A stretch of 54,829 nt of DNA. Source: an uncultured Bacteroidales bacterium (GTDB taxonomy: Bacteria; Bacteroidota; Bacteroidia; Bacteroidales; UBA932). The notes beneath the pieces are model-generated. The model was not told the DNA's origin. It ran no database searches and worked only from the letters and a program-made list of their open reading frames with translations. The DNA is taken from NCBI GenBank assembly GCA_934725575.1, contig CAKVCK010000024.1:1-54829 (forward strand), written 5' to 3'. The position numbers were made by a program, and so were the translations under genes. Shown here piece by piece: positions 40,912 to 49,619 of the stretch (position 1 is its first letter; the number at the start of each line of letters is the position of its first letter).

Positions 40912-43764
40912 ATGAAGATATTCAGATTTTTAGCGGTGATCGCAGCCGGACTTTTATCTCTGGCCGCGGTCCCTTCCGAGTCTTCGGCAAAGACATCCTC
41001 AAAGGATCTATACAAGCAGTTCCAGAATCCGGACAGCCGCTACCGCCCGTTCGTGCGCTGGTGGTGGAACGGGGACCGTGTGGAGGCCGAGGAACTTGTG
41101 CGTGAGCTCCATATTATGAAGGACGCCGGGATCGGAGGAGTCGAGATCAACCCGATCTCGTTCCCGTACGGTGCCGACGCGATGAACACCAAGCCTCTCA
41201 AATGGCTGAGCGACGAGTGGATCGATATGCTCAAGGTCGTGTTCGACGAGGCGGAGCGCATCGGGATGACCTGCGACCTGATCATCGGATCCGGATGGCC
41301 TTTCGGAGCGGAGACCCTGCCTCGTGAGGAGCGTGCCTCCGTGATGCTGACCTACGCCCAGAAGGTGACGGGAGGCGAAAGGTTCGAGATGTCCAAGTTC
41401 AATATATTCAAGAATATAGATCCTGGGGTGACGAAGGTGAACACCAGCCGTACTCCTGAACTTGTGTCGGTCTGTCTCGCTCCGGATCCGATCAACGACC
41501 TCAGCGAGGCGATTGATCTGTCGGGCAACATCGAAGGCGATGTGATCACGGTGGATGTACCTAAGGGCAACTGGCAGTTCTACGCTATGGTGAAGTACGA
41601 TTCCTTCGCCTGCGTGATCAACGGTGCTCCGGGCGCGGCCGGTTCGATCCTGAACCACATGGATTCCGCCGCCGTGCGTGGCTATCTGGACCACATGGCC
41701 GACACGATCGAGGCCAGGCTCGGACCTCTGTCAAAGCATCTCAGGGCTTTCTTCGTGGACAGTATGGAGCTTGAGGGCTGCAACTGGACGAGCGACTTCC
41801 CTGAGGAGTTCAAGGCTCGCAGAGGTTACGACCTGATGCCTTGGCTTCCGTTCACGATGTTCAAGGTCGGCAGACTTGGCAATGTGGAGAGCTTCGACTA
41901 TGGCTCAAAGAAGGGCGACAGGTTCCAGGATCAGGTGAACCGTGTGCGTTTCGACTTTGAACTCACGAAGGCCGAGCTGCTCAACGAGCGGTACATGAAC
42001 ACGTTCCTCTCCTGGTGCAGGGAGAAGGGTGTGAAATCCCGCTCCCAGGCCTATGGCAACGGCTTCTTCATCGAGGAGTCTTCCCTTGGCCAGGACATTC
42101 CGGAAGGGGAGTCCTGGACGACCAACTGGCTCAAGCACAGGATCGGTGAGGAGATGGGCGACGAGGACTACCGCCGCGGACGCGCCTACACGATGATTGA
42201 CAAATATGTCTCGTCGGCGGCCCACCTTACCGGCAAGCGTCTTGTCAGCGCCGAGGAGATGACCAACACCTACAAGGTGTTCACGACCAGTCTTGAGTTC
42301 CTGAAGGTCGGCTCCGACATGAGCGCGATCTCCGGCATAACCCATTCTGTTTGGCATGGTTTCAACTACTCCCCGCTTGAGGCCGAGTTCCCGGGCTGGG
42401 TTCAGTACGGAACCTTCCACAACGAGAGGAACACCTGGTGGCCTTACGTTAACAAACTGAACGACTACCGCGCGAGGATCGCCAGCCAGCTCCAGAACGC
42501 TGATATGTACACCGACATCGCAATCCTCCCTGCCAACTACGATATGTGGAGCACGATGGGCGTGCAGACCGAGCCGTTCCCCGTGGCCTTGAATATTCCT
42601 TACACCTCCTTGATCTGGGAGGCCATCCACAAGAACGGCGGCGGAGCGGACTATGTCAGCGAGATCATCCTCCGGGATGCTGCAATCCGCAATGGCAAGA
42701 TCTGCTACGGGCCTAAGGAATATGGTACCCTGTTCATCGTTGAGGTGACAAGCACCACTCCGGAGACCTTAGCCAAGCTGGAGGAGTTCGTGAAAGGTGG
42801 AGGAAGGGTATTCTGCATCGGGAAATATCCGGAGAAGTCGCTGGGACTCAAGGATTTCGAGGCTCGTGACAAGCAGATCGCCGAAACTGTCGCGCGTTTG
42901 AAGGATAAGTACAACGACAATTTCGTCCTGCTTGAGAAGCCTGCTGACGGGAAATATCTTGAATGGTACACCAGCGTGATGGAGAAGTACAATCTTCCTC
43001 ACACTCTGACGATCAGCAATCCGGACAGGTTCCTGCTTCAGAACCAGTATGTTACTGACGACGGCAGCGATATGTTCCTCATTATGAACGCCCATATGAG
43101 CGAGGCCCGTGAGACGGACATAATATTCCCGAAATCCGTGACCGCAGGGAAACACGCCTGGCTCTATGATCCGGCTTCCGGCAAGAGGTTCGTCCTTCCT
43201 GTCGGCAAGGACGGCAGGATGCATTTCCGTTTCGGTCCTTCCGAGACCTATCTCTTCGTGTTCAACAAGATGGGTGGTAGCGCCCCTGCGTGGAAGACTC
43301 TCCCGGTTGACGGCCCGGATGCCGTTGAGGTGACGGGAGCATGGGATCTTAAGATGCACCACACCTGGCCGGATTCCACTTGGACTACGAGCCTTGAGCC
43401 GCTTCAGGACTTCAAGGACATGAAGGACACCACGTTCAGGAACTTTATGGGTGAGGTGACCTACACAAAGACCGTGACACTGTCCGGAAAACTTCCTAAG
43501 TACTTGAATCTCGGTAAGGTGGCTGACATCTGTGAGGTATGGGTGAATGGCAAGCCACTGGGAATCAAGTGGTTCGGCGAGCGTGTGTATGACATTACCG
43601 GACTGCTCCGCTCGGGAGATAACACCATCGAGATAAAAGTCACGACCCTTATGGGCAACTATATCCAGACCCTCAAGGACAACAAGGTGGCGCAGCGTTT
43701 TGTCATCAAACGCAAGCAGCCTTACGTCAGCGCGGGACTGATAGGACCAGTGAAACTATATTAA
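40912..43764 (+). CDS. GH106-family alpha-L-rhamnosidase
   Basis: This protein of about 950 residues starts at MKIFRFLAVIAAGLLSLA (ATG 40912; a frame start at 40897 overlaps the preceding gene). It has a signal peptide. The GH106 opening RPFVRWWWNGDRVEAEELVRELHIMKDAGIGGVEI (near 45-80) and SGWPFG, RAFFVDSMELEG and VSAEEMTNTYKVF match bacterial GH106 enzymes, including those acting on rhamnogalacturonan. The C-terminal sandwich (about 840-950) contains WVNGKPLGIKWFGERVYDITGLLRSGDN, a galactose-binding-like domain. It probably releases terminal rhamnose in the periplasm. It is the second gene of the operon. Confidence 0.9.
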   Translation: MKIFRFLAVIAAGLLSLAAVPSESSAKTSSKDLYKQFQNPDSRYRPFVRWWWNGDRVEAEELVRELHIMKDAGIGGVEINPISFPYGADAMNTKPLKWLSDEWIDMLKVVFDEAERIGMTCDLIIGSGWPFGAETLPREERASVMLTYAQKVTGGERFEMSKFNIFKNIDPGVTKVNTSRTPELVSVCLAPDPINDLSEAIDLSGNIEGDVITVDVPKGNWQFYAMVKYDSFACVINGAPGAAGSILNHMDSAAVRGYLDHMADTIEARLGPLSKHLRAFFVDSMELEGCNWTSDFPEEFKARRGYDLMPWLPFTMFKVGRLGNVESFDYGSKKGDRFQDQVNRVRFDFELTKAELLNERYMNTFLSWCREKGVKSRSQAYGNGFFIEESSLGQDIPEGESWTTNWLKHRIGEEMGDEDYRRGRAYTMIDKYVSSAAHLTGKRLVSAEEMTNTYKVFTTSLEFLKVGSDMSAISGITHSVWHGFNYSPLEAEFPGWVQYGTFHNERNTWWPYVNKLNDYRARIASQLQNADMYTDIAILPANYDMWSTMGVQTEPFPVALNIPYTSLIWEAIHKNGGGADYVSEIILRDAAIRNGKICYGPKEYGTLFIVEVTSTTPETLAKLEEFVKGGGRVFCIGKYPEKSLGLKDFEARDKQIAETVARLKDKYNDNFVLLEKPADGKYLEWYTSVMEKYNLPHTLTISNPDRFLLQNQYVTDDGSDMFLIMNAHMSEARETDIIFPKSVTAGKHAWLYDPASGKRFVLPVGKDGRMHFRFGPSETYLFVFNKMGGSAPAWKTLPVDGPDAVEVTGAWDLKMHHTWPDSTWTTSLEPLQDFKDMKDTTFRNFMGEVTYTKTVTLSGKLPKYLNLGKVADICEVWVNGKPLGIKWFGERVYDITGLLRSGDNTIEIKVTTLMGNYIQTLKDNKVAQRFVIKRKQPYVSAGLIGPVKLY

Positions 43765-43774
43765 TAAAACATTA

Positions 43775-45277
43775 ATGATGAGAAATTTACTTGGAATCGC
43801 GGCCGCAGCGCTGCTCTTCGCCGGTTCGGCTCTCTCGCTTGGAGCCACGGACTTTTTCGCCCGTGATTTCGGTGCGAGGCCGGACGGGGTCACTCTGAAC
43901 ACCGCAAGCATTCAGGCCGCGATAGACTTCGCTTCCTCACGTGGAGGCGGTCGTGTCGTGCTAGACAAAGGGGATTACATTTCGGGTTCCATTTATCTTA
44001 AGAACAATGTCACCCTTCACATCGAGAAGGACGCCGCGCTTGTCGGCTCTCTGAATCCTTACGATTATGTGAAGGATCCGGACGCCAAATGGACGGCGCT
44101 TATCCTTGCCGTGAAGCAGGAGAACATCGGTCTGACGGGAGAGGGCATCGTTGACGGACGTGGCTTCGATGTCGGAGTCCGTTTCGTGGATTTCGTACAT
44201 ATGGGGCTCATTGACGACAAACTCGGCAATGACCGTGTCAACGAGACAATCAGGCCGGAGAATATCCATATGTACCTTTGCAACAACGTTACCATCAAGG
44301 ACATCACCCTCAAGGATCCGGCTTGTTGGACACAGCAGTACGACAAGTGCCGTGGCCTCTTGATCGAGGGCATTACGGTTGACGCCAAGTGCTACTGGAA
44401 CAACGACGGTCTGGACGTGGTGGATTGCAGCGATGTCATCGTGCGTGACTGCTACATCGACTCTTCCGACGATTCATATTGCTTCAAGAGCCACAGCAAC
44501 GATGGCGTGAGCGAGAATATTCTTGTAGAGAACTGCGTCGGACGAAGCAGCGCCAACGGCATCAAGTTCGGAACCTACACCCGTGGCAAGTTCAAGCACT
44601 TCAGGTTCAAGAATATGACCATATTCGACACCTACCGCAGCGCCATCACCATCGCTACCGTGGACGGAGCTCAGATCGAGGATGTGGAGATCGACAGCCT
44701 CAAGAGCCTGAACACTGGCAACCCGATTTTCCTTCGTACGGGAACCCGCAATGTCAACGGCAGTCAGGTGCCTTGCCTTAAGGATGTGGTGATCAAGAAT
44801 ATGTATGCCGAGGTTCCGTTCGACAAGCCGGACGCTGGCTACAGCTATGAGGGCCCTGTCGAGGATCTGCCTCGCAACGTCTGCCCGAGCATTATCGCCG
44901 GTCTGCCTGGCCTTCGCATCGAGAATGTCCGTATGGAGAACATCGAGATTGTCTATCCGGGCCACGCCGATCCTGAATATGCCTACGCAGGTACCTCTAA
45001 GGAGGAACTTGACGCGATCGAGGAGCAGGAGACCCGTTACCCTGAGTTCTCCAACTGGAAGGAGCTTCCGGCATGGGGATTCTACATCCGTCACGCTGAC
45101 GGCATTGTTTTCGACAACGTGAAGCTCACGGTTGACGGCGAGGATTACCGTCCGGCCATCGTGACCGATGACGTGAACGGACTTCGTATGAAGAACCTTC
45201 AGATCAATCAGGAGACCGCTCCTAAGGGCAAGAAACAGATCATTACAAAGGACACCAAGAACATCAAGAAGAAATGA
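43775..45277 (+). CDS. GH28-family polygalacturonase/rhamnogalacturonase-like enzyme
   Basis: This 500-residue secreted beta-helix protein has a signal peptide (about 1-24), ARDFGARPDGVTLNTASIQAAIDFASSRGGGRVVLDKGDY, and the GH28 catalytic region NNDGLDVVDCSDVIVRDCYIDSSDDSYCFKSHS, whose acidic residues are typical of the family. GIKFGTYTRGKFKHF corresponds to the conserved late GH28 segment. It is expected to hydrolyse galacturonic-acid-containing pectin backbones. It starts 10 bp after the GH106 gene and overlaps the next gene by four bases, so it is translationally coupled. Confidence 0.88.
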   Translation: MMRNLLGIAAAALLFAGSALSLGATDFFARDFGARPDGVTLNTASIQAAIDFASSRGGGRVVLDKGDYISGSIYLKNNVTLHIEKDAALVGSLNPYDYVKDPDAKWTALILAVKQENIGLTGEGIVDGRGFDVGVRFVDFVHMGLIDDKLGNDRVNETIRPENIHMYLCNNVTIKDITLKDPACWTQQYDKCRGLLIEGITVDAKCYWNNDGLDVVDCSDVIVRDCYIDSSDDSYCFKSHSNDGVSENILVENCVGRSSANGIKFGTYTRGKFKHFRFKNMTIFDTYRSAITIATVDGAQIEDVEIDSLKSLNTGNPIFLRTGTRNVNGSQVPCLKDVVIKNMYAEVPFDKPDAGYSYEGPVEDLPRNVCPSIIAGLPGLRIENVRMENIEIVYPGHADPEYAYAGTSKEELDAIEEQETRYPEFSNWKELPAWGFYIRHADGIVFDNVKLTVDGEDYRPAIVTDDVNGLRMKNLQINQETAPKGKKQIITKDTKNIKKK

Positions 45278-45843
45278 AAAGAATATTGTTATTGACGGCT
45301 TTGCTGCTGTTTTCCGTAATGGGATTCTCCCAGAATGTCTATAAGGCGTCCAATTTCGGCATCAAGAGCAATGGTGTCCATGACAACACCACGAGCATTC
45401 AGGGGGCGATTGATTTCATCGCCTCCAAGGGTGGCGGCACGCTTGAGTTCAGCGTGGGACGTTATGTCACGGGTGCCGTGCAGCTCAAGTCCGGGGTCAG
45501 CATCAGGCTTCGCGAGGGTGCTGTGATCGTGGGCTCGACGAACATCTATTCCTACAAGGGGCACAAGGCTATCTTCTGGGGAGAGGGTGTCGAGAATATG
45601 TCCATATTCGGCACCGGTGTGATTGACGGTCGTGGTCCTGCCCTTCTGGATGACATTGCCGCCCAGATCCGGATGAAGCATATTCCTGAGGATGCGGTCG
45701 TTCCGACGCTTGTCTATCTCAAGGACTGCAAGAACGTGATTCTCAAGGATTTCATCCTGCGCTACCCGGCCACAAAGGATGATCTTTACATCATCGAGGG
45801 GGGTAACGTCACCGTTGACGGCTGCTACTCGGATATGCGATAG
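45274..45843 (+). CDS. Short secreted beta-helix protein, GH28-like N-terminus only
   Basis: This 189-residue protein has a signal peptide (MKRILLLTALLLFSVMGFSQ) and the N-terminal part of a pectinase-like beta-helix: ASNFGIKSNGVHDNTTSIQGAIDFIASKGGGTLEFSVGRY, GEGVENMSIFGTGVIDGRG and CKNVILKDFILRYP. It stops before the region where GH28 catalytic acids would lie, so it is either a truncated enzyme or a complete non-catalytic partner. Its start overlaps the GH28 stop by four bases (ATGA). It is the last gene of the operon; a very long hairpin follows. Confidence 0.75.
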   Translation: MKRILLLTALLLFSVMGFSQNVYKASNFGIKSNGVHDNTTSIQGAIDFIASKGGGTLEFSVGRYVTGAVQLKSGVSIRLREGAVIVGSTNIYSYKGHKAIFWGEGVENMSIFGTGVIDGRGPALLDDIAAQIRMKHIPEDAVVPTLVYLKDCKNVILKDFILRYPATKDDLYIIEGGNVTVDGCYSDMR

Positions 45844-45884
45844 ATTAACATATTGTCGCCCCAACTTGCCACAATTAATATGTG

Positions 45885-45957
45885 ACGGCAGGGGAAAAAA
45901 GGCAAATGGCTGATTTTGCACGTTACCAAAATCAGCCATTTGATTTTTCCCTGCCGT
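45885..45957. terminator. Very long perfect hairpin, bidirectional terminator
   Basis: An outer stem of nine bases, 45885-45893/45949-45957 (ACGGCAGGG/CCCTGCCGT), and an A-run/T-run pair enclose a perfect 16-bp inner stem, 45903-45918/45927-45942, with loop CACGTTAC. It lies between two convergent genes. Confidence 0.75.
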
Positions 45958-46019
45958 TCGTTAATACATACTGGTGGAATTGATCTGTTCTTTGGTTTAA
46001 TTGGGGATGGTCAGAGATC

Positions 46020-46769
46020 TCAGAACGTGAAGCTAAGGCCGCCTTGGATGGAGAACTGCCAGGATCTGGCTTGGTCCGTGAAGTCGCTTTCCGTGCCGGT
46101 TGGTGTGGTGTAACTTTTATTGTTGACCTCTCTGTAATTGTCTGTGATGAAGTAGTGCACTGACGGGAGGACGCTAAGTTTGAAGCGCCAGATGTTGAAT
46201 GACAATCCAAAGCCGGCGTCGGCGGTGAGGCTGAAGCGGTTCTTGATGTACATATAGCTTTCTCCTTTGACTCCGCCGTATGTGCCGTGTCGAGGGGAAT
46301 CATCATTTGGGCCGAAAATATATCCTGGGGTCAGGCCGGCGAAGAACTCGATTCTGTTGAACAGTCCGGTGAAGAAACTGCCGACGACATTATCTACTGT
46401 AGGGTTCTGGTTGTAATAGTACTTGTTGTGGTAGGCGTTACGCAAAGTGTTTTCCAGACCGTCCTCCAGTGTTTGTTTGAACGTGCGCCGTCCACTGCTC
46501 CAGGACACGGACAGAGGTAAGCCGAGGTAATCATTGATGTCCATATTCTCGAACATCCACTGCACTCCGCCGTGGAATCCAAACCCTTTGTCGTTGTACT
46601 TTCCGTAGGTGAGGCTCATAACCTCTCCTGAATTAGCCCTTGAATGTTCAATCGGAATTCTCACACCAGCCGTGAACCGGATGTCCTGATTGTCAGAATG
46701 CACCTTCTGAGCGGATGCCACGCTTCCCGTCAGCGAGATCACCGCCAACACCACAAGTAACTTTTTCAT
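46020..46769 (-). CDS. Outer-membrane beta-barrel protein
   Basis: This 249-residue protein has a signal peptide (MKKLLVVLAVISLTGSVASA) and amphipathic strands throughout: IRFTAGVRIPIEHS, GFGFHGGVQWMFENMDI, FSLTADAGFGLSFNIWRFKLSVLPSVHYF. The final strand WQFSIQGGLSFTF ends in Phe, a barrel-assembly signal. This is typical of small outer-membrane porin-like barrels of Bacteroidota; the function is unknown. It lies between the long hairpin at 45885 and the dispersed element at 46874. No close partner gene is evident. Confidence 0.8.
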   Translation of the reverse strand: MKKLLVVLAVISLTGSVASAQKVHSDNQDIRFTAGVRIPIEHSRANSGEVMSLTYGKYNDKGFGFHGGVQWMFENMDINDYLGLPLSVSWSSGRRTFKQTLEDGLENTLRNAYHNKYYYNQNPTVDNVVGSFFTGLFNRIEFFAGLTPGYIFGPNDDSPRHGTYGGVKGESYMYIKNRFSLTADAGFGLSFNIWRFKLSVLPSVHYFITDNYREVNNKSYTTPTGTESDFTDQARSWQFSIQGGLSFTF

Positions 46770-46873
46770 TTCATTGATAGTCAGTCAGGCCTCCAACCTA
46801 TCCAAAGAATATGCCAGAGACAATCCGTGGTTTGTCCGGTGAGAAGCCTTCCTGCCGGAGAAAATGGTCAAAA

Positions 46874-46976
46874 TCTGCATTTCGTCCGGCAAAATATGGG
46901 TTCTGCCGGACAAGCGGATCAATAACAATAGTTTATCCGGTGAAAGGGCGTTTCACCGGATAAAGCGATTCCCTTA
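46874..46976. repeat. Dispersed intergenic element, copy 2
   Basis: It shares with 26770-26875 the order GTCCGGCAAAA, GCCGGACAA, ATAACAA, GTTTATCCG, CCGGA, CGATTCC. Here GTCCGGC/GCCGGAC arms are perfect. It contains the perfect 14-bp hairpin at 46932-46964. Confidence 0.55.
46932..46964 (-). terminator. Perfect 14-bp hairpin downstream of the GH3 gene
   Basis: TTTATCCGGTGAAA (46932-46945) pairs with TTTCACCGGATAAA (46951-46964) across GGGCG. It lies about 70 bases beyond the GH3 stop and probably ends that transcript. No clear T-run follows. Confidence 0.55.
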
Positions 46977-47034
46977 AGAGATAGTGCAAGGGGCAGACGA
47001 AGCGAGGGCGTGGTTAACCGATCGCTTGGTCTGA

Positions 47035-49302
47035 TTACTTAACTTTCAGCGGCAGGGGAGTGAGGTCGGAGTCGGCGGAGGAGGAGCCGAGGAGGATGGT
47101 GAAATCTCCCGGTTCGACGGACCACTTCTCGGAGACACCCCAGCACTGGAGCATCTCAGGTGTGATGTCGAACTCGACCTTGGTGCTTTCACCGTTCTTG
47201 AGGCTGATGCGACGGAATGCTTTCAACTCCTTGACCGGACGGGTCACGGAACCATATTCGTCACGGATGTAGAGCTGAACCACATCATCGCCGTCGTACG
47301 GGCCGTTGTTGGTGACGGTCACGCTGGCTTTGAGCGATTCGGAGACTCCGATTTCTGATTTTGAGAGCGTTGCGTCTGAATATTCAAACGTGCTATAACT
47401 CAATCCGTAACCGAATGGCCAAAGGGCTCCGGTCTCGTTGGTCGCAAACAGGCGGGAATATTGCGAATGCTTATAGTTGTAAACAGTCTGGACCTGTCCT
47501 ACGTAGCGAGGCACTGTCACAGGCAGTTTGCCGGAAGGATTCACCTGCCCCGTCAACACCTCGGCGATGGCTTGACCACCCATCTGACCTGGTTCCCAGG
47601 CGTTCAGAATGGCGTTGGCATTCTCTTTAGCCCAACCGATGCTGAGTGCCCTGCCCGTCATCAGCACGACAACGGTCGGCTTGCCGGAAGCCACGACGGC
47701 CTCCAAAAGCTGTTGCTGCATCCCCGGAAGGCTGAGGTCGTCACGATCGCAGTTCTCACCGCAAGTGCGGCCGAAGGCTGAATATCTCTGCGAATTCTCA
47801 CCGACCACTACGATGTTAACGTCAGCCGCAGAGGCCTTGAAACGAGCCATCTGGACACCTTTTGCATTGACATTCGAGATCTTGCCACCGAAACATAGCG
47901 TGTCGATCGAGACGTTAGGCATAGCGGCCTTGAGACCGTCCAGAACCGTGATGACATTATCGTCTGATTGCGGCACTGCCCAGTCTCCGAGAATGGTCTG
48001 GCTGTTGGCGTTCGGCCCGACGACGAAAACCCGGCGTGGATTCTTCAGCGGAAGCGTTCCGTCATTCTTCAGCAGCACAAGTCCCTGACGAGCGGCCTCA
48101 AGGGCTGTCTGACGATGCTCAGCGGCTCCTTCCAGAACCTCAGGAATTTCCGGTACAGGCTGCTCAAACAGTCCAAGGGCGAATTTCACGGCCAGAATCT
48201 TGCCGGCGGCCTGGTCGATGCGGGACTCCGGAATCCTGCCGGATTTCACGGCGGCGACCACAGCCTCGAAATATTTGTCCCCCTGCATATGCATATCGAT
48301 TCCCGATTCCACGGAAACCACAAACGCCTCGGTCGAGTCCGGAACCCAGTGGTGCATCGAATGAAGTCTCTCGATGTCCATCCAGTCACTGACCACAAAC
48401 CCGTCAAATCCGAGCTCGTCACGCAGCAAATCATTGAGCAGCCACTTGTTACCGTGGCACGGAATCCCGTTGATCTCGTTATGTGCCGCCATCACCGTCC
48501 CGACTTTAGCGTCACGGATCGCCGCCACAAAAGGAGGCAGATAAAGCTCACGCAACTTGCGTTCGGAGATGTCCATCGGTGCGGCGTTCAGTCCTCCGGC
48601 CGGCTCACCTCCGGCAATCAGATGCTTCGCGCAGGCCACCACGTGATTCCCTGAATATTTCCCATCACGTCCCTGAAGCCCCCAGATGGCATATTTCCCC
48701 ATCTCGGAAGTCAGCAGCGCATCTTCGCCGAACGTCTCGCCCATCCTTCCCCATCGGGCGTCCCGCGCGATGTCCAGGTTCGGAGCGAAGGTCCAGAACA
48801 GCCCCCTCTGACGCATTTCCAGAGCGGTTTCCTCTCCGATTTTCTCCATAAGCTCCGGATTGAACGTGGAGGCCATATTGATGTTCGTAGGATAGACCGT
48901 GCATCCTTCAATCAGCGCGTTTCCGTGGATCGCATCAATCCCCAGAAGCAGCGGTATCCCCAGCCGGCTCTCCTGAGCCATCTTCTGAAGCGCCACCGCC
49001 TCCGTGGAGGTCATCACGTGCAAAAATGCCCCCACTTCCCCTTTGCGAACCTTGTCGGACAAATCCTTGTTTCCCAGATTCTCGTCGGTAGCGTCAATGT
49101 TCTTGCGTGCCGATCCCTTTCCCGGCTCCACATAGCACGGCGCCACATACTGGCACATCTGCCCCACTTTCTCCTCCAAGGTCATCTCCTTAAGCAGCAA
49201 CGATGCCCTTTCCTCCGCCGTCAACGAAGCGTCCCGCCAATCCTTTTTGGCGCACGACATCACCACTGTCGCAAGCCCTAATATTATCGCGATTCTTTTC
49301 AT
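47035..49302 (-). CDS. bglX: GH3-family beta-glucosidase-type lipoprotein
   Basis: This 755-residue enzyme has a lipoprotein signal (VVMSC, Cys near 17). The GH3 N-domain has ESRLGIPLLLGIDAIHGNALIEGCTVYPTNI, then KHLIAGGEPAGGLNAAPM. The nucleophile segment is FDGFVVSDWMDIERL (Asp near 302). The GH3 C-domain (about 400-620) has VVGENSQRYSAFGRTCGENCDRDDLSLPGMQQQLL. A fibronectin-type-III-like end (about 660-750) has YDGDDVVQLYIRDEYGSVTRPVKELKAFRRI. This is the BglX-type architecture. It probably cleaves beta-linked glucose or xylose from oligosaccharides in the periplasm. It stands next to the GH31 gene but is separated from it by a repeat-rich gap. Confidence 0.9.
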   Translation of the reverse strand: MKRIAIILGLATVVMSCAKKDWRDASLTAEERASLLLKEMTLEEKVGQMCQYVAPCYVEPGKGSARKNIDATDENLGNKDLSDKVRKGEVGAFLHVMTSTEAVALQKMAQESRLGIPLLLGIDAIHGNALIEGCTVYPTNINMASTFNPELMEKIGEETALEMRQRGLFWTFAPNLDIARDARWGRMGETFGEDALLTSEMGKYAIWGLQGRDGKYSGNHVVACAKHLIAGGEPAGGLNAAPMDISERKLRELYLPPFVAAIRDAKVGTVMAAHNEINGIPCHGNKWLLNDLLRDELGFDGFVVSDWMDIERLHSMHHWVPDSTEAFVVSVESGIDMHMQGDKYFEAVVAAVKSGRIPESRIDQAAGKILAVKFALGLFEQPVPEIPEVLEGAAEHRQTALEAARQGLVLLKNDGTLPLKNPRRVFVVGPNANSQTILGDWAVPQSDDNVITVLDGLKAAMPNVSIDTLCFGGKISNVNAKGVQMARFKASAADVNIVVVGENSQRYSAFGRTCGENCDRDDLSLPGMQQQLLEAVVASGKPTVVVLMTGRALSIGWAKENANAILNAWEPGQMGGQAIAEVLTGQVNPSGKLPVTVPRYVGQVQTVYNYKHSQYSRLFATNETGALWPFGYGLSYSTFEYSDATLSKSEIGVSESLKASVTVTNNGPYDGDDVVQLYIRDEYGSVTRPVKELKAFRRISLKNGESTKVEFDITPEMLQCWGVSEKWSVEPGDFTILLGSSSADSDLTPLPLKVK

Positions 49303-49330
49303 ATTCTTAATGTTATTTCTATTATAATGT

Positions 49331-49453
49331 CACCTCGACAGGCTCAGTGACCGGAGTCGTGTTTCTTTTTTTGCGTGGGGCACTTCAACGGGCTTAGTGA
49401 CCGAGATGTTGCGGTCGCTGAACTTGTGGTTGCTGAGTTTGTCGAAGCATCAA
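49331..49453. repeat. Array of the dispersed TTCGACAGGCTCAGTGACCG-type repeat
   Basis: Direct copies start at 49331 and 49381, followed by two inverted, diverged copies within about 49410-49453 (CGGTCGCTGAACTTGT and GGTTGCTGAGTTTGTCGAAG). Single copies occur in frame in hemW and the U32 gene. Confidence 0.7.
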
Positions 49454-49521
49454 GCGACCATAGTGCAACAAGTAGTAATATTCCCCGAAGCGACTCATTT
49501 ATATTCGTGAATAGTTCCACT

Positions 49522-49611
49522 TTTTGCCGCGAGGCGCTTCCCCCGAGGGACCATTCACCCGGACAGGGCGCGAAGCGCAGGTCCCTCGGAGGTATGCGCC
49601 TCGCAGCAAAA
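49522..49611. repeat. Long palindromic element beside the GH31 gene
   Basis: TTTTGC plus GCGAGGCGC (49522-49537) pairs with GCGCCTCGC plus GCAAAA (49596-49611), with one mismatch between the blocks. An inner perfect stem CCGAGGGACC (49543-49552)/GGTCCCTCGG (49580-49589) follows. It may terminate the GH31 transcript; its length suggests a mobile palindrome. Confidence 0.65.
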
Positions 49612-49619
49612 CCAACCAA

